NCBI GenBank assembly: GCA_003644265.1
Contig: QNBX01000001.1
Location: forward strand, 1-64,000
Length of the DNA: 64,000 bases
Source of the DNA: Planctomycetota bacterium
GTDB taxonomy: Bacteria; Planctomycetota; B15-G4
Direction of reading: 5' to 3'
This document shows, in pieces, positions 45,179 to 53,273 of the stretch. A model generated the notes under the pieces. The model saw only the letters and a program-made list of their open reading frames with translations, was not told the origin of the DNA and ran no database searches. The first letter of the stretch is position 1, and the number at the start of each line of letters is the position of its first letter. The position numbers were made by a program, and so were the translations under genes.

Positions 45179-46560
45179 GACTGGACGACGTACTCGAGAT
45201 CACGGGCGGTCGCCGCTTCGGCAGCGAGGGCGAGCCCGAGTTGTCCGGGGTCTCGATCGACTCGCGCACAGCGGGCGCCGGGCAGCTCTTTGTGTGCTTG
45301 CCCGGCGAGCGCTTCGACGGTCACGGCTTCGCCCAGGCCGCGGCCGACGCGGGCGCCGCCGCGCTGGTGGTGCAGCGCGAGCTGCCGGTGCCGCTGCCCC
45401 AGGTGCTGGTGCCCAGCTGCCTCGCTGCCCTGGGTGCGCTGGGGCAAGCTCGACGCCGTGCGTCCCCGCAGGCGCTGGTGCTGGGCATCACCGGCACCAA
45501 CGGCAAGACCGGCACCAAGGACCTGGCCGCGGCCGCGCTGGGCGCCGACCGCCGCTGCGTCAGCTCGCTGCGCAGCTACAACAACGCCGTGGGCGTGCCG
45601 CTCACGCTGCTGGACGTCGGCCCCGACACCGAGGCCGTGGTGGTCGAGCTGGGCAGCAACGCCCCGGGCGAGATCGAGGCCCTGAGCCGCATGGTCGAGC
45701 CCGACGTTGGTTTGATCACCAACGTGCACGCGGGGCACCTCGAGGGCTTGGGCAGTCTGGCCGGCGTGCGCGCCGAGAAGGCCGCGCTGCTCACCGGGCT
45801 GGTGGGCCGACGCGTCTCCATCCTCAACCGTGACGACCCCAGCTACGGCAGCCTGGCCGCCATGGCGCCGGGCGAGGTGCTCAGCTTTGGCCTGAGCGAG
45901 TCGGCCGACCTGCGCGCGCGTGACGTGCGCTGCTCGGTGGAGTCCACCCGCTTCGTGCTGGACGACGACGGGCGCGAGGTCGTCGTGCGTCACCTGGGGC
46001 GCCACGCCGTGTTCAACGCCCTGGCTGCCCTGGCCTGCGCCCAGGTCGCGGGCGTCGATCGCGCCGAGGCCGTGCAGGCCCTGGCCCAGGTGCCTCCGCC
46101 CCCGGGCCGTCTGCAGTTCAAGCAGCGCGGCGGCTTCACCGTCCTGGACGACAGCTACAACGCCAACCCGGGCTCGTTGGCCGCGGCCGCCGCGGCGGTG
46201 GCGGAGCTCGGCCACCCCGGCCGCCGCGTGTTCGTGGTGGGCGACATGCTCGAGTTGGGATCCTCGTCCCACGAGTTGCACCGCGCCGCCGGTCGCGCCC
46301 TGGCCCAGAGCTTCCCGCAGCTGCTGGTCGCCGTGGGCAGCTACGCCCGCGACGTGGTGGCCGGCGCCGTCGAGATCGGCCTGGACCGCGACGCCTGCAT
46401 CACCTGCAGCGACCGCGAGGGCGCCCACGCGGCCCTGGCCTCGCGCCTGCAGCGCGGCGACTTGGTGCTGGTCAAGGCCAGCCGGCGCATGGCGCTCGAG
46501 GACGTGCTGACGGACCTCTCGCTGCCAGAGCCGGAAGGGGAGGCCGCGATCGCCCCGTGA
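45166..46560 (+). CDS. murF: UDP-MurNAc-pentapeptide synthetase MurF
   Basis: 464 residues; adds D-Ala-D-Ala to the tripeptide. The P-loop GTNGKTGTKD has K114; ELGSNAPGEIEAL, NVHAGHLEGLGS, DDSYNANPGS and GDMLELG are family motifs. The GTG start lies inside the murE 3' end. Its stop overlaps mraY by 4 nt. Confidence 0.97.
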   Translation: MDALRLDDVLEITGGRRFGSEGEPELSGVSIDSRTAGAGQLFVCLPGERFDGHGFAQAAADAGAAALVVQRELPVPLPQVLVPSCLAALGALGQARRRASPQALVLGITGTNGKTGTKDLAAAALGADRRCVSSLRSYNNAVGVPLTLLDVGPDTEAVVVELGSNAPGEIEALSRMVEPDVGLITNVHAGHLEGLGSLAGVRAEKAALLTGLVGRRVSILNRDDPSYGSLAAMAPGEVLSFGLSESADLRARDVRCSVESTRFVLDDDGREVVVRHLGRHAVFNALAALACAQVAGVDRAEAVQALAQVPPPPGRLQFKQRGGFTVLDDSYNANPGSLAAAAAAVAELGHPGRRVFVVGDMLELGSSSHELHRAAGRALAQSFPQLLVAVGSYARDVVAGAVEIGLDRDACITCSDREGAHAALASRLQRGDLVLVKASRRMALEDVLTDLSLPEPEGEAAIAP

Positions 46561-47669
46561 TCCTGCTGTTTCTCGATCAGCTCACGGCGCTCTGGCCGCC
46601 CCTGGCCAACTTGAGCTCGCTGGCGGCGCGCTCGGGCCTGGCCGCGGTGATGGCCTTCTCGGTGGCCCTGCTCCTGGGGCCGCGCCTGCTGCGTCTGCTG
46701 CACCGCCGGGACTACATCGAGCAGGAGACCAAGACGTTCTCCGACACGCTGAACGCGATCAACGCCAACAAGGCACCTACGCCCACCATGGGCGGCGTCA
46801 TGATCGTGGGCGCCATCCTGATCACCGGCACGGTGTTCGGCGACCTCAACAACGACTACGTGCTGCTGGCGCTGCTCTCCACGTTGGGCTACGGCCTGAT
46901 CGGGTTCATCGACGACTGGATCAAGCTGCGCTACCCCGACCGCAAGGGGCTGCAGGCGGCGGCCAAGTCGGGCTTCCAGATGCTGGTGGCGGCCAGCTTG
47001 GCTTTCTCGGTCACGTTCATCTTCCAGCGTCAGCCGGTGGAAGATCTGCTGGCCGTGCATGTGCCGTTCAGCACGATGGTGTTCGACCTGTCGGGCTGGG
47101 CCGGCTTGCCGCACATGGTGTTCGTGCTGTTGGTGGTCGTGGGCACCAGCAACGCCGTCAACCTGACCGACGGCATGGACGGACTGGCGGCCGGCTCCAT
47201 CGTCGTGGCGGCTCTGACCATGGCCGTGGTGTGTGTGGCCGTGGGGCGCGCGGACACGCTCCAGATCGACCTGTTCTACGTGCCGCTGAGCCAGGAGCTG
47301 ACGGTGTTCTGCACCGCCATGGCGGGGGCCACGCTGGGCTTCCTGTGGTTCAACGCGGCGCCGGCGCTGATCTACATGGGCGACACAGGCAGCTTGCCCC
47401 TGGGCAGCCTGCTGGGCTACGTGGCCGTGGTCACCAAGCACGAGCTGGTGCTGGTGCTGATCGGCGGCGTGTTCGTGATGGAGGCCCTGAGCGTCATCAC
47501 GCAGGTGTCGGTCTTCAAGCTCAGCGGCGGGCGGCGTGTGTTCCGCTGCGCGCCGCTGCACCACCACTTCCAGTTTGCGGGCGTGCCCAACACCCGCATC
47601 GTCACCAGGTTCTGGATCGTGTCCGTGATCTGCGCGGCCGCCGGCCTGGCCAGCCTGGCCGTGCAGTAG
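46557..47669 (+). CDS. mraY: Phospho-MurNAc-pentapeptide transferase MraY
   Basis: 370 residues with about ten membrane segments; makes lipid I on the cytoplasmic membrane. APTPTMGG, GFIDDWIK, NAVNLTDGMDGLA, MGDTGSLPLG and PLHHHFQ are the catalytic and substrate-binding motifs in order. The GTG start overlaps murF. murD, which commonly follows mraY, is absent; ftsW begins 13 nt downstream. Confidence 0.98.
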   Translation: MILLFLDQLTALWPPLANLSSLAARSGLAAVMAFSVALLLGPRLLRLLHRRDYIEQETKTFSDTLNAINANKAPTPTMGGVMIVGAILITGTVFGDLNNDYVLLALLSTLGYGLIGFIDDWIKLRYPDRKGLQAAAKSGFQMLVAASLAFSVTFIFQRQPVEDLLAVHVPFSTMVFDLSGWAGLPHMVFVLLVVVGTSNAVNLTDGMDGLAAGSIVVAALTMAVVCVAVGRADTLQIDLFYVPLSQELTVFCTAMAGATLGFLWFNAAPALIYMGDTGSLPLGSLLGYVAVVTKHELVLVLIGGVFVMEALSVITQVSVFKLSGGRRVFRCAPLHHHFQFAGVPNTRIVTRFWIVSVICAAAGLASLAVQ

Positions 47670-47682
47670 GAGCCGCCTCGCC

Positions 47683-48825
47683 ATGCCTACGAGCCTCGAC
47701 GCCTCACACCACGACCCCAGCGCCGGCGTGCGCGGCATGACCCTGGCCATGCTGGCCCTGATGGGGCTGGGTCTGGTCATGGTGGCCTCGGCCACCGGCC
47801 TGGAGGATGAGCTGCTTGGCCGTCCGTTGGCTAGCGTGCGCGGGCACCTGATGCGCGTCGGCGTGGCCGTGGCCGTGTTCCTGGCCTGCTCGCGGGTGCG
47901 GCCGCAGCAGCTCTACCGCGCGGCCCCGCTGCTCTTCGGGCTGTCCGTGCTGCTGCTCGGCGCCACGCTGGCCGGTGGGCTGTCGGTCAACAACTCGAGC
48001 CGCTGGCTGGCGCTGGGGCCCTTCGCATTCCAGCCCTCCGAGCTGGGGCGCGTGGCCGTGGTGGTGAGCCTGGGCGCCTGGGTGGCCCGCGTGCGCGAGG
48101 GCATGTCGAGCCTGGTTCAGGGCGTGCTGGTGCCCTTCGCCATCATGGGGCTGCCGGCCGTGCTGGTGCTGCTGGAGCCGGACTACGGCAGCAGCGTCTA
48201 TCTGCTCTTCATGGGCGCCATGCTGCTGTGGATCGCGGGCGCCCCCGGGCGCTACCTGGCGGCCTGCTTCGGCTCGGTCATGGCGGTCGTGCTGGGCTAC
48301 AGCCTGCTGAACTTCAAGCACGTCTGGCGGCGCCTGGAGGGCTTCACCAGCCCCGAGACCGGCAGCCAGGTCTGGCAGGGTCTGGTGGCCGTGGGCTCCG
48401 GCGGCGCCACCGGCACGGGGCTGGGGGCCGGCCGTGCACAGTGGGGCTACGTGCCCGAGGCGCAGAACGACTTCATCCTGACGGTGATCGGTGAGGAGCT
48501 CGGACTGGTGGGCGTGCTGCTGTTGCTGTGCTTGTACGGCTCGCTGCTCTACCACGGTACGCGCTTGTTGTTGGGGGTGCGGAGCCGCTTCGGGCTGGTG
48601 GTCGGTGCGGGGCTGTTGTTCCAGATCGCCGTGCAGGCCTTGATGAACATCGCCGTGGTCACGGCCATGGCTCCGCCCAAGGGCCTGCCGCTGCCGTTCG
48701 TGAGCATGGGCGGGACCTCACTGTTGGTGTTGGCCGCGTCGTGTGGTTTGTTGCTTGGTTTGGTTCGTCACCCGGAGCAAGATCCGGGCAGCACCGCGTC
48801 CGCCGTTGCGGACCAAGGTCGCTGA
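47683..48825 (+). CDS. ftsW: Septal peptidoglycan polymerase FtsW (SEDS family)
   Basis: 380 residues with about ten membrane segments. The SEDS signatures include NSSRWLALGPFAFQPSELGR, LEPDYGSS and MAPPKGLPLPFVSMGGTSLL. It polymerises glycan strands with its partner PBP (ftsI, upstream). RodA is the alternative in this family, but the dcw context and the KGLPLPF motif favour FtsW. Confidence 0.95.
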   Translation: MPTSLDASHHDPSAGVRGMTLAMLALMGLGLVMVASATGLEDELLGRPLASVRGHLMRVGVAVAVFLACSRVRPQQLYRAAPLLFGLSVLLLGATLAGGLSVNNSSRWLALGPFAFQPSELGRVAVVVSLGAWVARVREGMSSLVQGVLVPFAIMGLPAVLVLLEPDYGSSVYLLFMGAMLLWIAGAPGRYLAACFGSVMAVVLGYSLLNFKHVWRRLEGFTSPETGSQVWQGLVAVGSGGATGTGLGAGRAQWGYVPEAQNDFILTVIGEELGLVGVLLLLCLYGSLLYHGTRLLLGVRSRFGLVVGAGLLFQIAVQALMNIAVVTAMAPPKGLPLPFVSMGGTSLLVLAASCGLLLGLVRHPEQDPGSTASAVADQGR

Positions 48826-48842
48826 CGCTCGGAGAGACAGTC

Positions 48843-49637
48843 ATGTCGGACGTCGAGAAGTACGGGCTCTTTGCCCTCGTGTTCGTTGCCGGAGTGCTGG
48901 GTCTGGCGTGGGTGCTCGACCCGGCCGATGAGCTTCAAGACCAGACTGCGCGCGAGGCCGCCGGGCGCATGGTGGTCATGTCGAGGCCCAGCGCCGTCGA
49001 TGCGGCGGGCCCCCGTTCGCGGGCCTTGCCGCGCCCCGTGCAAGCCAGCCGTCAGCCCGCGAACCAGCCCGGGCACGGGACCACGGTCGCAAGGGCGGAC
49101 AGCGCCGACGCGCCCGCGGCGGACGCGAGCCGCCGCGCTCCGCGCGTCATGCGGCGCATCCAGGTGCCGCGACTGGACGAGGGCCTGGGCGCTTTCGACC
49201 CCGCCGAGCCGCCGCTCCCGTACCCCGGCGAGCACTCCGTCTCTGCGCCTGTGATCAACATGAACGTGCCGGACTTCGTGGTCGTGAAGCCGGGCGACAC
49301 CCTCTCCGAGCTGGCCCAGAAGCACCTGGGTCAGGCCTCCCGGCACCCCGAGATCAGCGCCCTCAACCCCGGCGTCAAGGAGCTCGGTCTGGTCCCCGGG
49401 CAGCGCCTGCGTCTGCCTCGCAGCGGGGGCGCTCGCGCGGCGGCACGCGCGACCCCGGCTCCGGCTGCCGGGCAGAGTCCGCGCCTCTACACGGTGCGAG
49501 CCGGGGACACCCTGGGAGCGATCGCGCAGAGGCTCAAGGGCAGCGTGACTCATCAAGCGGGCATCCTGGCGGCCAACCGCGACATCATCAGCAACGCGGA
49601 CCAGCTCGCCGTGGGCATGACGCTGCGCATCCCGTGA
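48843..49637 (+). CDS. Membrane-anchored protein with two LysM domains
   Basis: 264 residues: an N-terminal membrane segment (about 8-25), a long Pro/Ala/Arg-rich linker, and two LysM domains (about 141-190, FVVVKPGDTLSELAQ, and 217-264, YTVRAGDTLGAIAQ). LysM binds N-acetylglucosamine in peptidoglycan. GGAGAG precedes the ATG. Insertion between ftsW and murG is not a standard dcw gene order, and suggests a wall-binding role in division or growth. No catalytic domain is present. Confidence 0.85.
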   Translation: MSDVEKYGLFALVFVAGVLGLAWVLDPADELQDQTAREAAGRMVVMSRPSAVDAAGPRSRALPRPVQASRQPANQPGHGTTVARADSADAPAADASRRAPRVMRRIQVPRLDEGLGAFDPAEPPLPYPGEHSVSAPVINMNVPDFVVVKPGDTLSELAQKHLGQASRHPEISALNPGVKELGLVPGQRLRLPRSGGARAAARATPAPAAGQSPRLYTVRAGDTLGAIAQRLKGSVTHQAGILAANRDIISNADQLAVGMTLRIP

Positions 49638-50689
49638 AGGTCGCCTTCCTGGGAGGCGGGACTGGCGGACACCTCGCCCCGGCCATCGGCGTGGCCGAGG
49701 AGCTGGGCCGGGTCGGCGTCGAGTCCCTGTTCCTGGTGGCCGGGCGCGCGGTCGAGCAGCGCATGCTCGCGCCACGCAGTCTGCGCGCGGTGTCGCTCTT
49801 CGGGCGCGGCTCGCGTCCCTCTCCCCTGCGTCTTGATCGCTGGGTGGCCGCCGGTTCCCGGCTGCGGCGTGCGTTGGCAGAGGACGACCCCGACGTGGTG
49901 GTCATGACCGGCGGCTGGGTCTCGCTGCCCGCGTTGCTGGCGGGCACGGGCGGCCGGCCGAGCGTGCTGATCGAGACCAACGCCGTGCCGGGCAAGGTCG
50001 GGCGCCTGCTGGCCAGCCGCGTCGACCACACCTGCCTGCCTCACGAGCGCGTGCGGCTCAGCGGCCGCTGCGGCCGCACCGTCACGGGAGTGCCGACGTT
50101 GCCCCTGTCCTCCTGGGATCGCGCCTCGGCGCGGGAGCACCTGGGCCTGCTGCCCGAACGGCACACGCTGCTGGTGCTGGGCGGCAGCCAGGGCGCGCGG
50201 GATCTGGCCGCGCTCGTGCCCGCTGCCCGAGCCCTGCTGGCGTCAGACGAGCGCGCCTGGCAGGTGTTGCACGTCACCGGCAAGCCGGGTGGAGACGATC
50301 TACCGCCCACCGAAGGCGTGGTGCCCGTGCGGCGTCTGGCCTTCGTGCAGGACATGGGCGCGGCCTGGGCCGCCGCTGACCTGGCGCTGTGTCGCGCCGG
50401 CTCCGGGACGGTGAGCGAGCTCGCCCTGTCCGGCACACCTGCGGTGCTGGTGCCCTACCCTTGGCACGCCGATCACCACCAGGAGGCCAACGGGCGCGGG
50501 CTGCTCGATGCCGGCGCCGCGTTCATGGTGCCGCGCGACGACCCCTCCGGCCGACGTTCCCTGTCCGGTCTGCTGACTCAGGCCCTGCACTCACTGCCCG
50601 AAATGAGCGGCGCGGCGGCGTCGGTGGCCTCGCCCCGGGCTGCGGGTCATGTGGCGGACGTGGTGCTGGCGGCCGCCGGCGGCCGGTGA
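49634..50689 (+). CDS. murG: Lipid II synthase MurG
   Basis: 351 residues, GT-B glycosyltransferase that adds GlcNAc to lipid I on the inner membrane face. The N-terminal GGGTGGHLAPAIGVAEEL and the C-terminal GGSQGA, CRAGSGTVSEL and PYPWHADHHQEANGR motifs are all visible. The GTG start overlaps the LysM gene stop; the stop overlaps murC. Confidence 0.97.
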   Translation: MKVAFLGGGTGGHLAPAIGVAEELGRVGVESLFLVAGRAVEQRMLAPRSLRAVSLFGRGSRPSPLRLDRWVAAGSRLRRALAEDDPDVVVMTGGWVSLPALLAGTGGRPSVLIETNAVPGKVGRLLASRVDHTCLPHERVRLSGRCGRTVTGVPTLPLSSWDRASAREHLGLLPERHTLLVLGGSQGARDLAALVPAARALLASDERAWQVLHVTGKPGGDDLPPTEGVVPVRRLAFVQDMGAAWAAADLALCRAGSGTVSELALSGTPAVLVPYPWHADHHQEANGRGLLDAGAAFMVPRDDPSGRRSLSGLLTQALHSLPEMSGAAASVASPRAAGHVADVVLAAAGGR

Positions 50690-52194
50690 GCGGGCTGCCC
50701 GGCAACGGAGGCACGGGCCTGCCGCCGCGCGTGCACTGCGTGGGCGTGGCGGGGGGCGGTCTGAGCGTGCTGGCCCGGCTGCTGCTGCAGTGTGGTCATC
50801 GTGTCAGCGGCAGCGACCGCGCGGCCGTGGCTCCGGCTCTGCTGCGCGCTGGCCTGCAGCTGTCCCAGGGGGCTGGCTGCGAGCACGCGCGCGCCGCGGA
50901 CCTGCTGGTGCGTTCGGCGGCCGTCCCAGACGATGACCGCGAGGTCACGGCCGCCCGCGCCGCCGGTGTGCCGGTGCTCAAGTACGCCGAGGCCCTGGGG
51001 CGCATCATGGCGGGGCGCCGAGGCGTGGCCGTGGCCGGCACGCACGGCAAGACCACCAGCACCGCGCTGGTGGCCCACCTGGCCCAGCACGCGGGGTTGG
51101 AGCCGGCCTGGGTCGTGGGCGGCTTGCCGCGCGGTCTACCGGCTTGCTCGTGGGGGCGGGGCGAGGTCCTGGTGGCAGAGGCCTGCGAGTACGACCACTC
51201 GTTCCTGCAACTCGACTACCAGGTGGGCGTGATCACCGGCGTGGCCGCTGATCATCTGGACTGTTTCGGCGATCTCGACGGCGTCTGGCGCGCGTTTCAG
51301 CGCTTCGCGGCCCGCTTGCCGCCGGGCGGCACGCTGGTCCTGGGCCCGGGGCTCTCCCGTGAGCAGCTGCTGGGAGAGGCGCCGGACAGTGCCTACGACG
51401 CGGCGTGCGCGGGAGCGCTCGCAGAGGCACCTGATGCGTCAGCGCGTGCGTCGCTCCACTCACCTGAAGGCGAGCCGCGCGCCCCCTCAGCGGGCGTCTC
51501 GCCGCGCGGGCGCGTCGTGTCGGTCGACGAGACCCTGCGGCTGGAGCGGCTGGTCGCCGGCCCCGACGGCTGGCGCGGCGATCTGTTGCTCGATGACGGC
51601 CGACGCCTGCCCCTGCTCTGCCCGCTGTGGGGTCGCCACAACCTGGGCAACGCCCTCTGCGCCCTGCTGGCGGTGCATGCCCTGGGGGTTGATTGGGAGC
51701 AGGGCCTGGCGGGCTTGGCCAGCTTCGAGGGCGTCGGGCGCCGGCTGCACGATCGCGGCGAGCTGCACCTGACCCCGGGCGCGAGCGTGCGCCTGATCGA
51801 CGACTTCGCGCACCATCCCGACGCCCTGCGCGCCGCGGCCGAGGCCCTGGCCAGCCACCTCCCGGGGCGCCGCCGCGTGGCCTTGTTCCAGCCGCATCAG
51901 GTCAGCCGCACCGAAGAACACCTGGACGCGTTCGTCACCGCTCTGGGCCATTTCGACGCGGTGGGTCTGTGCGATATCTTCGTGGCTCGTGACGCTCGCC
52001 CCGAGCGCGCCGACGCGCTGGCCGAGACCCTGGCTCAGCGCGCCGGCCAGCATGTGCAGCGCCTGGGCCCTGCCGCCTCAGCCGACGCGGCCGCCCGCGC
52101 GCTGCTGCGGCCGGGGGACGCCTGCGTCGTCATGGGAGCTGGAGATATCGATGGACTTGCCCGCCGCCTTGCAGCAGGACCTGCTGGTCCGTGA
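50686..52194 (+). CDS. murC: UDP-MurNAc-L-alanine ligase MurC
   Basis: 502 residues, somewhat longer than the usual 450-490. The N-terminal CVGVAGGGLSVLARLL, the P-loop GTHGKTTST (K122), EACEYDHSF in place of the common EADEYDRSF, DHLDCF, and the C-terminal DDFAHHPDALRA and FQPHQVSRT are visible. The extra length is a low-conservation insertion around 230-275. The GTG start overlaps murG; murB starts inside its 3' end. Confidence 0.96.
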   Translation: MSGLPGNGGTGLPPRVHCVGVAGGGLSVLARLLLQCGHRVSGSDRAAVAPALLRAGLQLSQGAGCEHARAADLLVRSAAVPDDDREVTAARAAGVPVLKYAEALGRIMAGRRGVAVAGTHGKTTSTALVAHLAQHAGLEPAWVVGGLPRGLPACSWGRGEVLVAEACEYDHSFLQLDYQVGVITGVAADHLDCFGDLDGVWRAFQRFAARLPPGGTLVLGPGLSREQLLGEAPDSAYDAACAGALAEAPDASARASLHSPEGEPRAPSAGVSPRGRVVSVDETLRLERLVAGPDGWRGDLLLDDGRRLPLLCPLWGRHNLGNALCALLAVHALGVDWEQGLAGLASFEGVGRRLHDRGELHLTPGASVRLIDDFAHHPDALRAAAEALASHLPGRRRVALFQPHQVSRTEEHLDAFVTALGHFDAVGLCDIFVARDARPERADALAETLAQRAGQHVQRLGPAASADAAARALLRPGDACVVMGAGDIDGLARRLAAGPAGP

Positions 52195-53077
52195 GCACGC
52201 CCCGCTCGCGCCGCTGACCACCCTGGGCGTGGGCGGCTTGGCGCCCTGGGTGATTGAGCCGCGCACGCGCGCCGAGCTCATGCTGGCGGTGCGCGAGCTG
52301 CATGCCGCGGGCCTGGCGTGGCGCATGCTGGGGCACGGCAGCAACCTGCTGGTGAGCGATGCGGGCGTGCCCGAGGTCGTGCTGCACACGCACCTGATGA
52401 AGATGATCTATCACGACGGGGAGCGCGAGCACGCCCTGCGCTGCGAGGCCGGCGCCTCGCTGTCGCGCCTCGTGAGCGTCGCGCTGGACGTGCGTCTGAC
52501 GGGCAGCGAGTGTCTGATGGGCATCCCCGGTACGGTAGGGGGCGCGGTGGCGGGCAACTCCGGCGGGAGCTCCGGCGCCATCGGCGAGCTGCTGCGGGAG
52601 GTCACCCTGGTCACGCCGCAGGGTGAGCCCGAGATCGTCGCCTGCTCGCCCGACATGTTCGGCTATCGGCGCTCGCCCTTCGCGGGCCGCGTGATCCTGG
52701 ACGCCGTGCTGGGCCTGGCGCCGGCCACGCCCGCGGCCATCCGCGCTCGCATGGAGAGCGTCCTGCGCGGCAAGGTCAAGAGCCAGCCGCTGGCCGCGCG
52801 CTCGGCGGGCTGCATGTTCAAGAACCCGACGGGCGGCAGCGCCGGACAGCTGATCGACGAGGCGGGTTGCAAGGGGCTCCGGCAGGGCGGCGCGCGCGTG
52901 TCAGAGCGCCACGCCAACTTCGTGATCAATGACGGCAGCGCCAGCGCACAGGATGTGAGCCGCCTGCTGCAGCGTGTGACGGAGCGTGTGTCGCAGCGCG
53001 CCGGGGTGGACCTCGCGCTTGAGGTCGAGCGCTGGGGGCCGCACGCGGCGCCCGCCGAGCCGAGCGACAGCGGCTGA
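52151..53077 (+). CDS. murB: UDP-N-acetylenolpyruvoylglucosamine reductase MurB
   Basis: 308 residues, FAD enzyme reducing enolpyruvyl-UDP-GlcNAc to UDP-MurNAc. LTTLGVGGLAPW, GHGSNLLVSDAG, GIPGTVGGAVAGNSG, YRRSPF and FKNPTGGSAGQLID define it. The proton-donor serine position is cysteine here (SAGC, C221), a natural variant I believe occurs in some lineages. GGAG sits 6 nt before the ATG. It overlaps murC by 44 nt and ends the dcw cluster. Confidence 0.96.
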   Translation: MDLPAALQQDLLVREHAPLAPLTTLGVGGLAPWVIEPRTRAELMLAVRELHAAGLAWRMLGHGSNLLVSDAGVPEVVLHTHLMKMIYHDGEREHALRCEAGASLSRLVSVALDVRLTGSECLMGIPGTVGGAVAGNSGGSSGAIGELLREVTLVTPQGEPEIVACSPDMFGYRRSPFAGRVILDAVLGLAPATPAAIRARMESVLRGKVKSQPLAARSAGCMFKNPTGGSAGQLIDEAGCKGLRQGGARVSERHANFVINDGSASAQDVSRLLQRVTERVSQRAGVDLALEVERWGPHAAPAEPSDSG

Positions 53078-53107
53078 TGCGGCGACGCTCCTGCGCGCCA
53101 GGCGCGA

Positions 53108-53124
53108 CGCGCCCCGAGGGCGCG
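53108..53124 (+). terminator. Hairpin after murB, possible end of the dcw transcript
   Basis: Seven-bp arms CGCGCCC and GGGCGCG around a 3-nt loop. No T-tract follows. It lies between murB and the nrdJ promoter, which favours a terminator role. Confidence 0.35.
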
Positions 53125-53165
53125 GAATCCGTACAGATTGGGCCTTGGCGTCACGAAGCACCCCC

Positions 53166-53171
53166 TATATG
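53166..53171 (+). promoter_or_regulatory. Possible -10 element of the nrdJ operon
   Basis: TATATG stands out in the GC-rich spacer. A TTGGCG lies 15 bp upstream, a sub-optimal spacing. A start near 53178 would give a leader of about 95 nt to the preferred GTG at 53274. An overlapping TATGTT fits 17-bp spacing. Confidence 0.3.
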
Positions 53172-53273
53172 TTGGGCCTCATCGGCGATCGGCCCCCATC
53201 CGGAGGGTCAGATCGCTTGGAGATGGCTCATTTTCCTGTACCGAACGATCTGAACTTGCCTGGGGAGGCTTAC

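Noticed and set aside
53150..53180. NrdR box or cobalamin riboswitch upstream of nrdJ
   Set aside because: The TATATG context lacks the ACAC/GTGT arms of an NrdR box, and the leader of about 95 nt is too short for a full B12 riboswitch, with no B12-box seen.
53077..53253. A 58-codon frame starting at the murB stop
   Set aside because: Despite the TGATG junction it has no family similarity, contains many Arg/Pro/Ala codons and runs through the murB hairpin and the likely nrdJ promoter.
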